Positions 1 through 10,674 of a DNA stretch of 48,034 bases are shown piece by piece. The stretch's first letter is position 1. The number at the start of each line of letters is the position of its first letter. The position numbers and the translations under genes are program-made. The notes beneath the pieces are model-generated. The model saw nothing but the letters and a program-made list of their open reading frames with translations, did not search any database and was not told the origin of the DNA. The stretch comes from Paulinella micropora (Eukaryota; Cercozoa; Imbricatea; Euglyphida): assembly GCA_009731375.1 (NCBI GenBank), contig BJOX01000022.1, positions 622,778-670,811 of the forward strand, written 5' to 3'.

Positions 1-275
1 TAAACCGACAGAGCACTGTGGGTTTTATTCCGGGCTCAACAAGCGAGAAAGGGCACCCTGAGGGAACAGGATTGTGCTTCCCGTCGCTATTTCGGCATGT
101 GACTTATAGGCGTATGGCTAGGCACACATAAGGCACCCCACCACGGGCCCAGCACACCCACACCATCCCCTAATTCTCTGTCTGTCGACAGATGGCACCC
201 ATTTCAAAAAATCAAGCCCAAGAGAGGGTCAGTGACACCTCAAGTGGCCTTGGTTCATTCCGTAGAGTAAGTGAT

Positions 276-279
<4 letters not shown>
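1..279. repeat. Left arm of a 279-bp perfect inverted repeat
   Basis: Bases 1-279 are the exact reverse complement of 47547-47825 (position 1 pairs with 47825, 279 with 47547). The similarity stops where the GATA array begins at 280. The arm contains the short palindrome CTGTCGACAG near 182-197 and no convincing ORF. The window begins inside or at the edge of this repeat, so its outer limit cannot be judged here; the right arm is followed by unrelated sequence. It may be the ends of a very large mobile element, a dispersed repeat present twice, or a scaffold artefact. Confidence 0.95.
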
Positions 280-324
<45 letters not shown>

Positions 325-367
325 GGATAGATAGATGAGTAGGTAGGTAGGTAGGTAGGTAGGTAGG

Positions 368-411
<44 letters not shown>

Positions 412-424
412 CAGACAGATATAC

Positions 425-490
<66 letters not shown>
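280..490. repeat. GATA tetranucleotide microsatellite with GTAG sub-block
   Basis: About 210 bp of tandem GATA units, interrupted at 333-368 by GTAG units and by a few CAGA units near 410-425. Long ORFs across it are repeat artefacts rather than genes. It starts exactly at the inner edge of the inverted repeat arm. Confidence 0.98.
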
Positions 491-491
<1 letters not shown>

Positions 492-743
492 ACATAAGCA
501 AAATGTGTATGTAGACAAACGTGAGGTGTATGTATTACGTCTGTGTAAATCGTGTTGCAAAGTGCCTACTACCAGGTTTATCTGCCTCGGCGTCCGAATG
601 TAGCCATGTTGGTCTGTGTAGCTTGGCAGAATAAGAGGTGGTTAGGTGATGTGCGGCGCCTGTCAGAGAGCTGACCCAACGAGTCAGGCCAAGCAGCAGC
701 ACACCTGCCACACCTTTAGCAACAAGGAGGAGGAGACTGTATT
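491..743. other. Unique spacer, no gene seen
   Basis: Ordinary-complexity sequence between two simple-sequence arrays. No start, splice or domain signal can be supported on either strand. It grades into GGA-rich sequence after 725. Confidence 0.6.
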
Positions 744-3700
744 GTGATCCTGGTGTTGAGGGAGAGGGAGGAGGAGGAGAAGGAGGAGGAGGAGGAGGAG
801 GAGGAGGAGGAGGAGAAGAAGAAGAAGAAGAAGAAGAAGAAGAAGAAGAAAAAGAAGAAGAAGAAGAAGAAGAAGAAGAAAAAGAAGAAAAAGAAGAAGA
901 AAGAAGAGGAAAAAAGAAAGAAGGAAAGAAGAAAGAAGAAAGAAGAAAGAAGAAAGAAGAAAGAAGTTCCTGTTCTTCCTCCCCTCCTGCTCTTCGTCTT
1001 CCTCCTCCTCCTGCTCTTCCTCCTATTGCTCCTACACCTCCTGCTCCTGCTCCTCCTCCTGCTTCTCCTGCTGCTTCTCCTGCTGCTGCGGTCCCCAAGA
1101 AGAAGAACAAGAAGAAGAAGAACAAGAAGAAGAAGAACAAGAAGAAGGAGAACAAGAAGAAGAAGAACAAGAAGAACAAGAAGAAGAAGAACAAGAAGAA
1201 GAACAAGAAGAAGAACACGAAGAAGAACAAGAAGAAGAAGAAGAAGAAGAAGAAGAAGAAGAAGAAGAAGAAGAAGAAGAAGAACAACAACAACAACAAC
1301 AAGAAGAAGAAGAACAAGAAGAAGAAGAACAAGAAGAAGAAGAACAAGAAGAAGAAGAAGAAGAAGAAGAACAAGAAGAACAAGAAGAACAAGAAGAACA
1401 AGAACAAGAACAAGAACAAGAACAAGAACAAGAAGAGCAAGAACAAGAAGAACAAGAACAAGAAGAACAAGAACAAGAAGAACAAGAACAAGAAGAACAA
1501 GAACAAGAAGAACAAGAACAAGAAGAACAAGAACAAGAAGAACAAGAACAAGAAGAACAAGAACAAGAAGAANNNNNNNNNNNNNNNNNNNNNNNNNNNN
1601 NNNNNNNNNNNNNNNNNNNNNAAGAAGAAGAACAAGAAGAAGAACAAGAAGAAGAACAAGAAGAAGAACAAGAAGAAGAACAAGAAGAAGAACAAGAAGA
1701 AGAACAAGAAGAAGAACAAGAAGAAGAACAAGAAGAAGAAACCCAAGAAGAAGAAACCCGAGAAGAAGAAAACAGAGAAGAAGAAAACAAAGAAGAAGAA
1801 AACCAAGAAGAAGAAAACCAAGAAGAAGACCAAGAAGAAGAAAACCAAGAAGAAGAAAACCAAGAAGAAGAAAACCAAGAAGAAGAAAACCAAGAAGAAG
1901 AAAACCAAGAAGAAGAAAACCAAGAAGAAGAAAACCAAGAAGAAGAAAACCAAGAAGAAGAAAACCAAGAAGAAAACCAAGAAGAAAATCAAGAAGAAGA
2001 ACAAGAAGAAGAACAAGAAGAAGAAAACCAAGAAGAAGAAAAAGAAGAAAACCAAGAAGAAAACCAAGAAGAAAACAAAGAAGAAGAAAACAAAGAAGAA
2101 GAAAACAAAGAAGAAGAAAACAAAGAAGAAGAAAACAAAGAAGAAGAAAACAAAGAAGAAGAAAACCAAGAAGAAGAAAACCAAGAAGAAACCAAGAAGA
2201 AGAAAACCAAGAAGAAGAAAACCAAGAAGAAGAAAACCAAGAAGAAGAAAACCAAGAAGAAGAAAACCAAGAAGAAGAAAATCAAGAAGAAGAAAACCAA
2301 GAAGAAGAAAACCAAGAAGAAGAAAACCAAGAAGAAGAAAACCAAGAAGAAAACAAAGAAGAAGAAAACAAAGAAGAAGAAAACAAAGAAGAAGAAAACA
2401 AAGAAGAAGAAAACAAAGAAGAAAACAAAGAAGAAGAAAACAAAGAAGAAGAAGAAACCCAAGAAGAAGAAAACCAAGAAGAAGAAAACCAAGAAGAAAA
2501 CCAAGAAGAAAACCAAGAAGAAGAAAACCAAGAAGAAGAAAACCAAGAAGAAGAAAACCAAGAAGAAGAAAACCAAGAAGAAGAAAACAAAGAAGAAGAA
2601 AACAAAGAAGAAGGAAACCAAGAAGAAGAACACGAAGAAGAACACGAAGAAGAACACGAAGAAGAACACGAAGAAGAACACGGAGAAGAAGAGCAAGAAG
2701 AACAACAAGAAGAAGAACAACAAGAAGAAGAACAAGACAAGAAGAACAACAAGAAGCAGAACAAGAAGAAGAACAAGACAAGAAGAACAACAAGAAGCAG
2801 AACAAGAAGAAGAACAAGACAAGAAGAACAAGAAGAAGAACAAGAAGAACAAGAACAAGAAGAACAAGAAGGAGAACAAGACAAGAAGGAGAACAAGAAG
2901 GAGAAGAACACAAGAAGAAGAACAACAACAAGAAGAACAAGACAAGAAGAAGAACAAGAAAAGAAGAACAACAAGAAGCAGAACAAGACAAGAACAACGA
3001 CAAGAAGAAGAAGAACAAGAAGAACAAGAAGAACAAGAAGAAGAAGAAGAAGAAGAACAAGAAGAACAAGAACAAGAAGAACAAGAAGAACAAGAACAAG
3101 AACAAGAACAAGAACAAGAACAAGAACAAGAACAAAAACAAGAACAAAAACAAGAACAAAAACAAGAACAAAAACAAGAACAAAAACAAGAACAAAAACA
3201 AGAACAAGAAGAACATGAACAAGAAGAACAAGAAGAAGAAGAACAAGAAGAAGAAGAACAAGAAGAAGAAGAAGAAGAAGAAGAAGAAGAAGAAGAAGAA
3301 GAAGAAGAAAAAGAAGAAAAAGAAGAAGAAGAAGAAGAAGAAGAAGAAGAAGAAGAAGAAGAAGAAGCAGAAGAACAAGAAGAAGAAGAAGAAGAAGAAG
3401 AAGAAGAACAAGAAGAAGAAGAACAAGAAGAAGAAGAAGAAAAAGAAGAAGAAGAAGAACAAGAAGAAGAAGAAGAAGAAGAAGAAGAAGAAGAAGAAGA
3501 AGAAGAAGAAGAAGAAGAAGAAGAACAACAAGAAGAAGAAGAAGAACAAGAACAAGAAGAAGAACAAGAACAAAAACAAGAAGAAGAACAAGAAGAAGAA
3601 CAAGAAGAAGAACAAGAAGAACAAGAAGAAGAACAAGAAGAAGAACAAGAAGAACAAGAAGAAGAACAAGAAGAACAAGAAGAAGAACAAGAAGAAGAAG

Positions 3701-3911
3701 AAGAAGAAGAAGAAGAAGAAGAACAACAACAAGAAGAAGAAGAACAAGAACAAGAACAAGAACAAGAAAGAAGAAAGAAGAAAGAAGGAAGAAGGAAGAA
3801 GGAAGAAGGAAGAAGAAAGAAGGAAGAAGGAGGAAGAAGAATAAGAAGAAGAAGAAGGACAAGAAGAAGAAGAAGAACAACAACAACAAGAAGAAGAAGA
3901 ACAACAACAAT

Positions 3912-3957
<46 letters not shown>

Positions 3958-4187
3958 GAGGAGGAGGAGGAGGAGGAGGAGAAGAAGAAGAAGAAGAAGA
4001 AGGAGAAGAAGAAGGAGAAGAAGAAGAAGAAGAAGAAGAAGAAGAAGAAGAAGAAGAAGAAGAAGAAGAAGAAGAAGAAGAAGAAGGAGAAGACGAACAA
4101 GAGGGAGGAGGAGAAGAAGGAGGGCAAAAGAGGAGCAAGGGAGAACGAAAAGGAGGAGGAACAGAAGGAGGGAGAGAAGGAATAGGA
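744..4187. repeat. GAA-type homopurine supertract, segment 1
   Basis: About 3.4 kb of almost pure plus-strand purine with scattered C. It is built from GAA, GGA, AAC and AAG units with changing higher-order period: a 15-bp unit near 1440-1572, a 12-bp unit at 1621-1740, and a 15-bp unit with CC at 1800-2340. A GGA block lies near 768-815 and an (ATA/AAT)n block near 3910-3956. A short unlike island with CTCCTG/CTTCCT runs lies at 965-1095. A 49-base N gap (1573-1621) sits inside. The Lys/Glu/Arg or Phe/Leu/Ser ORFs covering it are what such repeats give in every frame and are not genes. Confidence 0.97.
1573..1621. other. Assembly gap (49 N)
   Basis: Run of N inside the GAA tract. The repeat type changes across it, so the true array length is unknown. 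Confidence 0.99.
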
Positions 4188-4462
4188 GCTTCTTGTTCTT
4201 GTTCTTCTTCTTCTCCTTCTCCTTCTTCTTCTTCTTCTTCTTCTTCTTCTTCTTCTTTTTCTCCTTCTTCTTCTTCTTCTTCTTCTTCTTCTTCTTCTTC
4301 TTCTTCTTCTTCTTCTTCTTCTTCTTCTTCTTCTTGTTCTTGTTCTTCTTGTTCTTGTTCTTGTTCTTGTTCTTCTCTTCTGCTTCTGCTTCTGCTTTTG
4401 CTGCTGCTTCTGCTGCTGCGTCTGCGTCTTCGTCTGCGTCTTCGTCTTCGTCTTCGTCTTCG

Positions 4463-4493
<31 letters not shown>

Positions 4494-6779
4494 CTTCTTC
4501 TTCTTCTTCTTTTCTTCTTCTTCTTCTTCTTCTCCTCCTTCTTCTTCTTCTTGTTCTTGTTCTTGTTCTTGTTCTTCTTGTTCTTGTTCTTGTTGTTCTT
4601 GTTCTTGTTCTTGTTCTTCTTGTTCTTGTTCTTCTTCTTGTTCTTCTTCTTGTTCTTCTTCTTGTTCTTCTTCTTGTTCTTCTTCTTGTTCTTCTTCTTG
4701 TTCTTCTTCTTGTTCTTCTTCTTGTTCTTCTTCTTCTTCTTCTTTTTCTTCTTTTTCTTCTTTTTCTTCTTCTTCTTCTTCTTCTTCTTCTTGTTCTTCT
4801 TCTTGTCCTTCTTCTTCTTCTTCTTCTTCTTCTTCTTCTTCTTCTTCTTGTTCTTGTTCTTCTTCTTCTTCTTGTTCTTCTTGTTCTTCTTGTTCTTCTT
4901 CTTCTTCTTCTTCTTCTTCTTCTTCTTCTTCTTCTTCTTCTTCTTCTTCTTCTTGTTGTTGATGTTGTTGTTCTTGTTCTTGTTCTTGTTCTTGTTCTTC
5001 TTCTTCTTCTTCTTTTTCTTCTTCTTCTTGTTCTTCTTCTTCTTCTTGTTCTTCTTCTTGTTCTTCTTCTTCTTGTTCTTCTTCTTCTTCTTGTCTTCTT
5101 CTTCTCGTTCTTCTTCTTGTTCTTGTTCTTCTTCTTGTTCTTCTTCTTCTTCTTCTTCTTCTTGTTCCTCTTCTTCTTGTTCTTCTTCTTGTTCTTCTTC
5201 TTGTTCTTCTTCTTCTTCTTCTTCTTCTTCTTCTTCTTCTTCTTCTTCTTGTCGTTCTTCTTGTCGTTCTTCTTGTCGTTCTTCTTGTCGTTCTTCTTGT
5301 CGTTCTTCTTCTTCTTCTTCTTCTTCTTCTTCTTCTTCTTCTTCTTCTTCTTCTTCTTGTTCTTCTTCTTCTTTTTCTTCTTCTTCTTCTTTTTGTTCTT
5401 GTTCTTGTTCTTGTTCTTCTTCTTCTTCTTCTTCTTGTTCTCGTTCTTGTTCTTGTTCTTGTTCTTGTTCTTCTCCTCCTTCTTCTTCTTCTTCTTCTTC
5501 TTGTCGTTCTTCTTGTCGTTCTTCTTCTTCTTCTTCTTCTTCTTCTTCTTCTTCTTCTTCTTCTTCTTCTTCTTCTTCCTCTTTTTCTTCTTCTTCCTCT
5601 TTTTCTTCTTCTTGTTCTTCTTCTTGTTCTTCTTCTTGTTCTTCTTGTTCTTCTTCTTCTTGTTCTTCTTCTTCTTGTTCTTCTTCTTCTTGTTCTTCTT
5701 CTTCTTGTTCTTCTTCTTCTTCTTGTTCTTGTTCTTCTTCTTCTTCTTCTTCTTTTTGTTCTTCTTCTTTTTGTTCTTGTTCTTGTTCTTGTTCTTGTTC
5801 TTGTTCTTGTTCTTGTTCTTGTTCTCGTTCTTGTTCTTGTTCTGGTTCTTGTTCTTCTTGTTCTTCTTCTTCTTCTTCTTCTTCTTCTTCTTCTTCTTCT
5901 TCTTCTTCTTCTTCTTCTTTTTCTTCTTCTTTTTCTTCTTCTTTTTCTTCTTCTTTTTCTTCTTCTTTTTCTTCTTCTTTTTCTTCTTTTTCTTCTTTTT
6001 CTTCTTCTTCTTGTTCTTCTTGTTCTTCTTCTTGTTCTTCTTCTTGTTCTTCTTCTTGTTCTTCTTCTTGTTCTTCTTCTTGTTCTTCTTCTTGTTCTTC
6101 TTGTTCTTCTTGTTCTTGTTCTTGTTCTTGTTCTTGTTCTTGTTCTTGTTCTTGTTCTTGTTCTTCTTCTTCTTCCTTCCTTCCTTTCCTTCCTTTCCTT
6201 CCGTTCCTTCCGTTCCTTCCGTTCCCTCCCTTCCTCCATTCCTCCCTTCCTCCTTTCTTCCTTTCTTCCTTTCTTCCTTTCTTCGTTTCTTCGTTTCTTC
6301 GTTTTCTTCTTTTCTTCTTTTCTTCTTTTCTTCTTTTCTTCTTTTCTTCTTTCTTCTTCTTTCTTCTTCTTTTCTTCTTTTCTTCTTTTCTTCTTTTCTT
6401 CTTCTTCTTCTTCTTCTTCTTCTTCTTCTTCTTCTTCTTCTTCTTGCTCTTCCTCTTCCTTTCTTCCTTTCTTCCTTTCTTCTTTTCCTTTTTTCTTCTT
6501 TTCTTCTTTTCTTTTTTTCTTCTTTTCTTCTTCTTTTCTTTTTTTCTTCTTTTCTTCTTCTTCTTCTTCTTCTTCTTCTTCTTCTTCTTCTTCTTCTTCC
6601 TCCTTCTTCCTCCTTCCTTCTTCCTTCTTCCTTCTTCTTCCTTCTTCTTCTGCTTCTTCTTCTTCTTCTTCTTCTTCCTTTCTTTCTTTCTTTCTTTCTT
6701 TCTTATTCTTTCTTATTCTTTCTTCTTGTTTCTTCGTTTTCTTCCTTTCTTCTTCTTTCTTCGATTTCCTCCTCCTCCT
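4188..6779. repeat. TTC-type homopyrimidine supertract, inverted relative to its neighbours
   Basis: From about 4188 the plus strand changes abruptly from purine to pyrimidine repeats (TTC, TTG, TTTTTC, later CTTTC and CCTTC units), and it stays so for 2.6 kb until about 6780. At both borders a GAA array faces a TTC array, so the borders are large imperfect inverted repeats able to fold back. Small blocks of TGCTTC (4380-4425) and TCGTCT (4425-4465) break the pattern. No gene is supported. Confidence 0.96.
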
Positions 6780-7158
6780 CCGACGACGACGAAAGAAGAA
6801 AGAAGAAGGAAGAAGAAGAAGAAGAAGAAGAAGAAGAAGAAGGAAGAAGGAAGAAGGAAGAAGAAAGAAGAAAGAAGAAAGAAGGAAGAAGGAAGAAGGA
6901 AGAAGGAAGAAGGAAGAAGGAAGAAGGAAGAAGGAAGAAAGAAGAAAGAAGAAAGAAGAAAGAAGAAAGAAGAAAGAAAAGAAAGAAAAGAAAGAAAAGA
7001 AAGAAAAGAAAGAAAAGAAAAAGAAAAAAGACGAAAGAAGAAAGAAGACAGAAGACAGAAGGAAGAAGAAGAAGAAGAAGAAGAAGAAGAAGAAGAAGAA
7101 GAAGAAGAAGAAGAAGAAGAAGAAGAAAGAAGGAAAAGGAAACGAGAAGAAGGAAAAA

Positions 7159-7195
<37 letters not shown>

Positions 7196-7464
7196 AGAAG
7201 AAGAAGAAGAAGAAGAAGAAGAAGAAGAAGAAGAAGAAAGAAGAAAGAAGGAAACGAGAAGAAGGAAAAAGAAGAAAGAAAGAAAGAAAGAAAGAAAGAA
7301 GAAGAAGAAGAAGAAGAAGAAGAAGAAGAAGAAGAAGAAGAAGAAGAAGAGAAAGAAGAGAAAGAAGAGAAAGAAGAGAAAGAAGAGAAGAAGAAGAAGA
7401 AGAAGAAGAAGAAGAAGAAGAAGAAGAAGGAGGAGGAGGAGAAGAAGAAGCAGAAGAAGAAGAA

Positions 7465-7496
<32 letters not shown>

Positions 7497-7570
7497 AGCA
7501 GAAGAGGAAGAAGGAAGAAGGAAGAAGGAAGAAGGAAGAAGAAGAAGAAGAAGAAGAAGAAGAAGAAGAA

Positions 7571-7627
<57 letters not shown>

Positions 7628-7692
7628 AGAAAGAAGGAGAAAGACACAATAAGAAAGAAGAAGAAGAAGAAGAAGAAGAAGAAGAAGAAGAA

Positions 7693-7733
<41 letters not shown>

Positions 7734-7797
7734 GGAAGAAGAGGAAGAAGAAGAAGAGGAGGAGGAGGAAGAAGAAGAAGAAGAAGAAGAAGAAGAA

Positions 7798-7844
<47 letters not shown>

Positions 7845-8098
7845 AGAAGAAGAAGAAGAAGAAGAAGAAGAAAAAGAAGAAGAAGAAGAACAAAAGAAGA
7901 AGAAGAAGAACAAGAAGAAGAAGAAGAAGAAGGAGGAGGAGGAGGAGGAGGGACAGCACAGCAGAAGCAGGAAGAGGAGCAGAAGCAGAAGCAGCAGCAC
8001 GAGGAGGAGGAGGAGCAGAAGCAGAAGCAGCAGCACGAGGAGGAGGAGGAGGGGAGAAGAAGAAGAAGAAGAAGAAGGAGGAGGAGGAGGAGGAGGGA
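6780..8098. repeat. GAA-type homopurine supertract, segment 3
   Basis: The plus strand switches back to purine after a small (CGA)n hinge at 6780-6790. Units are GAA, GAAA and GGAA, with a local duplication of about 110 bp (the GGAAACGAGAAGAAGG block near 7137 recurs near 7249). Near 7950-8045 the unit becomes AGAAGCAG/AGCACGAGGAGG. Purine bias ends about 8098. Confidence 0.96.
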
Positions 8099-8846
8099 CC
8101 GGCTGCGACTCGAACAGGGTTCAGGCGTGAGACAGGATTCTCTTGCAGCGCCACATAATTACCCAACATCGTGTCGAGTCGCCTTCAAAGTTCATCGCAT
8201 GAACACTCACAAGTACTCTCACAGCATATGGATCGCGTTAACATAAACATGTGATAGAATTTGATTGTCAGTTCAGTTCTCATGAATCAAATATATAGCT
8301 AAATATTAAAACAGGGCAGGGCTGTGCAGAGGGGGCGCTGCATTGGCTTCTGAATACAGTGCACAGGAAGTGAAATGATTGCAGGAAAATGCACAGAAAT
8401 GCAAAATCTCACTTAAAGATAGTTCTTGTATGGTTCCGTGGGCTCTGGGAATCACAGCCTCGCCTACAAACCAGCATAATAGTAGTGACATAAACCGTAT
8501 GTGTGCGCGGTACAAAGCCTGAGCAAACCCGGTACCAGTATTTTACGGAAGAAACACCCCTAGACCAGTATTTTCTGGATGGCTGCAGACTTTTGTGGTC
8601 CGAAAGTCAACCCAGTTACCAGAGCTTTGAGGTTTTTGGTGGTAGAAACGGTCTGAATGCGTGAAAAACGTGGGGATTGGAGGCACCTGTCAAATTGCTG
8701 GGCACTGGGGTACTGCGCGGCTGGCACTGGGGTACTGCGCGGCTGGCACCGTGACTGTGGAAGCGAGGTGAATTCATTTCTCGTACTCCTAGCTCAGTTG
8801 CAAACAAATGAAGAGCTATGAAGGAAGTCCCAAACAAAAAAAACAA
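8099..8846. other. Spacer before the DIRS element, no gene supported
   Basis: Ordinary-complexity DNA outside the B2 repeat. ORFs of 69 aa (8306-8515) and 76 aa (8616-8846), both minus strand, show no recognisable motif and are not called. The only structure noted is the short tandem duplication at 8701-8744. Confidence 0.5.
8701..8744. repeat. 22-bp direct tandem duplication
   Basis: Two identical 22-bp units (GGCACTGGGGTACTGCGCGG plus CT) at 8701-8722 and 8723-8744, followed by the first bases of a third. Confidence 0.9.
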
Positions 8847-8921
8847 AAGTGAACAGGCCCGGAAGATATGGGTGTTGGCGAAGTTGCTCTAAAGCTGAAC
8901 TTTAATAAGTAGCGGGCCTGC
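8847..8921 (-). repeat. DIRS terminal repeat B2
   Basis: Shares AAGTGAAC, then CCGGAAGATATGGGTGTTGG, and later CTTTAATA.GTAGCG.GCCTGC with B1 at 9326-9430. B1 carries about 30 extra bases (about 9371-9400) in the middle. It is taken as the outer 3' end of the minus-strand element. Confidence 0.8.
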
Positions 8922-9189
8922 AGGACTAGCAGACCGAACGAAGCTAAGATTAAAATCACAAACGGAAGGAGAACAGAAAGCATGCTGTGCTAGAACGCAA
9001 GAGAATGAAGAATCATACTGGCTGGGCTCGCAGTCATGGTACAGTCATGGCGAGAGGAATAGCACAGACAGCTGTCAGGAAAGAAAATGAAAGAAAAAAT
9101 GCTTCGCCAGTGAAGAAAACTAGGAAAAGAAAATGGAGAGAAAGATGAAAGAACGAAAAAGTAAACTGGAAAATGAAAATAAAATATTA

Positions 9190-9312
9190 TGAAAAAAAAA
9201 TCTCGGTGGGCCAGAGGTCGAGATATGCTGAGAGTCAGCTCAGAGAATCACAGCGGTTTTCTTCCGCGCTCTCTAACCTGCCGGCTCTCCCAGTGATTCG
9301 TGTCCAGTCCAC
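9190..9312 (-). repeat. DIRS terminal repeat A2
   Basis: About 123 bp matching 18390-18512 at a constant offset of 9200 with only a few differences. Both copies start in an A-run and include GGTGGGCCAGAGGTCGAGAT and CCCAGTGATTCGTGTCCAGT. Similarity ends abruptly at 9312/18512. Confidence 0.9.
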
Positions 9313-9325
9313 CCCGTCTAGCCTT

Positions 9326-9430
9326 AAGTGAACCTGCCCCGGAAGATATGGGTGTTGGCGAAGTTTCTCTGATCAACCGTTACGGAAGGGTAACTGTGTA
9401 GAGCTAAACTTTAATAGGTAGCGAGCCTGC
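9326..9430 (-). repeat. DIRS terminal repeat B1
   Basis: Second copy of the B repeat, 14 bp from A2, so B1 and A2 adjoin as expected for split direct repeats. It overlaps the stop end of the recombinase fragment. Confidence 0.8.
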
Positions 9431-9720
9431 CGCCACCCTGGCAGCTGAACAGCGCTGCGATGTAGTCTAAGTTGTCGGCCGACCATTGCAGCACTTGAGA
9501 GACTGCCAGCCCGCCACCCAACACACATCCTGCTGAAAAATCACACACTGCTTCTGAGCCAAGGAGACCCAACTTGAAAGCGGCGTCAGCGACCTGAGCT
9601 GAATCGTCGGACAGACTGACGTAGAGCTGATACGACACTGAAGACCAGCGGCCTATATGTTTGATTGCGTCTGCTCCTTGGCTTGCCGACAGAACGATCG
9701 ACTGGGGTTTCAGAAATCAT
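9411..9720 (-). pseudogene. Tyrosine recombinase C-terminal fragment
   Basis: The minus-strand reading from about 9677 gives ADAIKHIGRWSSVSYQLYV and runs to a stop at 9411. The pattern IK-x-x-GRW-x-S-x-x-Y is the C-terminal end of DIRS-type tyrosine recombinases and includes the nucleophilic tyrosine region. The part expected before it, with the HxxR box, is missing; an in-frame stop lies about 40 bases upstream, and further up the plus strand carries RNase H. The fragment lies directly before B1, where the recombinase gene of the minus-strand element should end. It is best read as the left-behind end of the gene whose body is inverted at 9700-12975. Confidence 0.65.
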
Positions 9721-10674
9721 TCCGACGACGAGATGAAGCGTGCATTCGTTAGATCGTCTCACGCGTCATCGGTTTTGGAGGCGTTCTATCCTAGCACATT
9801 AGCATCTTCTCTTGGAGTCAAGCTTCAGGGTATGAAGGTCCTCTTCGAGCTTGACAACGAGGCCGCTGCTCACTGCCTTCAGGAGGGAGAAGCTTCGGCT
9901 CTCGCCCTCGATTCTGCTGTGAGGACTGCCCGCAGCCTCTTCTGCAGCTTCGGGTGCCTGGTTCGCTTCGTTCATATTCCGCGAGCACAGAACTCTTTGG
10001 CAGATGCTCTTTCCAGATGCCAAGATGGGAGGTTTCGTTCCCTTGCTCTTGCAGAGTGCTTTACCCCTGCTCCTCTTCCTTTTCTATGCCCTGTGGCGTC
10101 CCCTTCGGCTCCTCCACCTCCTTGGTTCCTTTCTCCCTCCCGCTCCTCCTTCTTTTTTCCTCTATTCTTTTTCATGGCTTTCTATCTTGCGTCTCTCTCT
10201 TGGCCAGGCACCCTCAGGAGCTTGATTAGCTTCTCCCTTGCTCGCACTCGCTCAGGCCAGATGGCTCGAGAGCTCCTTCCTTCGGCGGTAGAGTTGCTAA
10301 TGGCTGGCATCAGCGTGGGGACCCGCACCACCTACATGACTGGCATCAGGCACTTCTGGTCATTTTTAACTCTATTCCACCTGACTAATGACGCCTTCCC
10401 TTTATCTCCAGACATTATCATTTTCTTTATCACTTGGCTCTTCCTCGCCAGTCCAGGCAGGAAGAGACAGGGTAGCCTTCAGGGAGGGGCCCAAGGCATC
10501 TGCGCCTCCACCATTGTTGGTTATGTTACAGCACTGCGGAGCTTTTATGTGGACATTGGCTCCCCTATCTCTGCCTTTTACGATCCACGTGTCTCCAGAA
10601 TGAAGCGTGCTGTTAAGAGGCTCAGTTGTCAGTCGTACGGTATAGGAGGGGCCGGTGGTATCAGTGTGACCTGA
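9661..10674 (+). pseudogene. RNase H domain plus recombinase N-terminal domain (inverted block)
   Basis: One open frame of 337 codons. Residues about 30-130 fit a retroelement RNase H lacking its first strand: SSVLEAFY, then VLFELDNEAAAHCLQEGEAS with the active-site-type D in the LDNEA box, and HIPRAQNSLADALSR at the end. A Pro/Ser/Phe-rich linker follows. Residues about 200-320 (SVGTRTTYMTGIRHFWSFL, STIVGYVTALRSFYVDIG, RMKRAVKRL) match the SAM-like core-binding domain of tyrosine recombinases. RNase H followed by recombinase is the normal DIRS pol order, but here it runs opposite to the RT gene. The nominal start at 9661 lies in the antisense of the recombinase tail, so homology begins near 9690. 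The frame leaves recombinase homology at about 10630, where the AT-rich insert starts. Confidence 0.7.

Noticed and set aside
280-490. CRISPR-like array
   Set aside because: The unit is 4 bp with no spacers, and the context is eukaryotic; it is a microsatellite.
535-8158. Very long ORFs of up to 2,015 codons in all frames of the GAA/TTC tract
   Set aside because: Tri- and hexanucleotide repeats lack stop codons in most frames; the products are runs of two or three residues without any domain.
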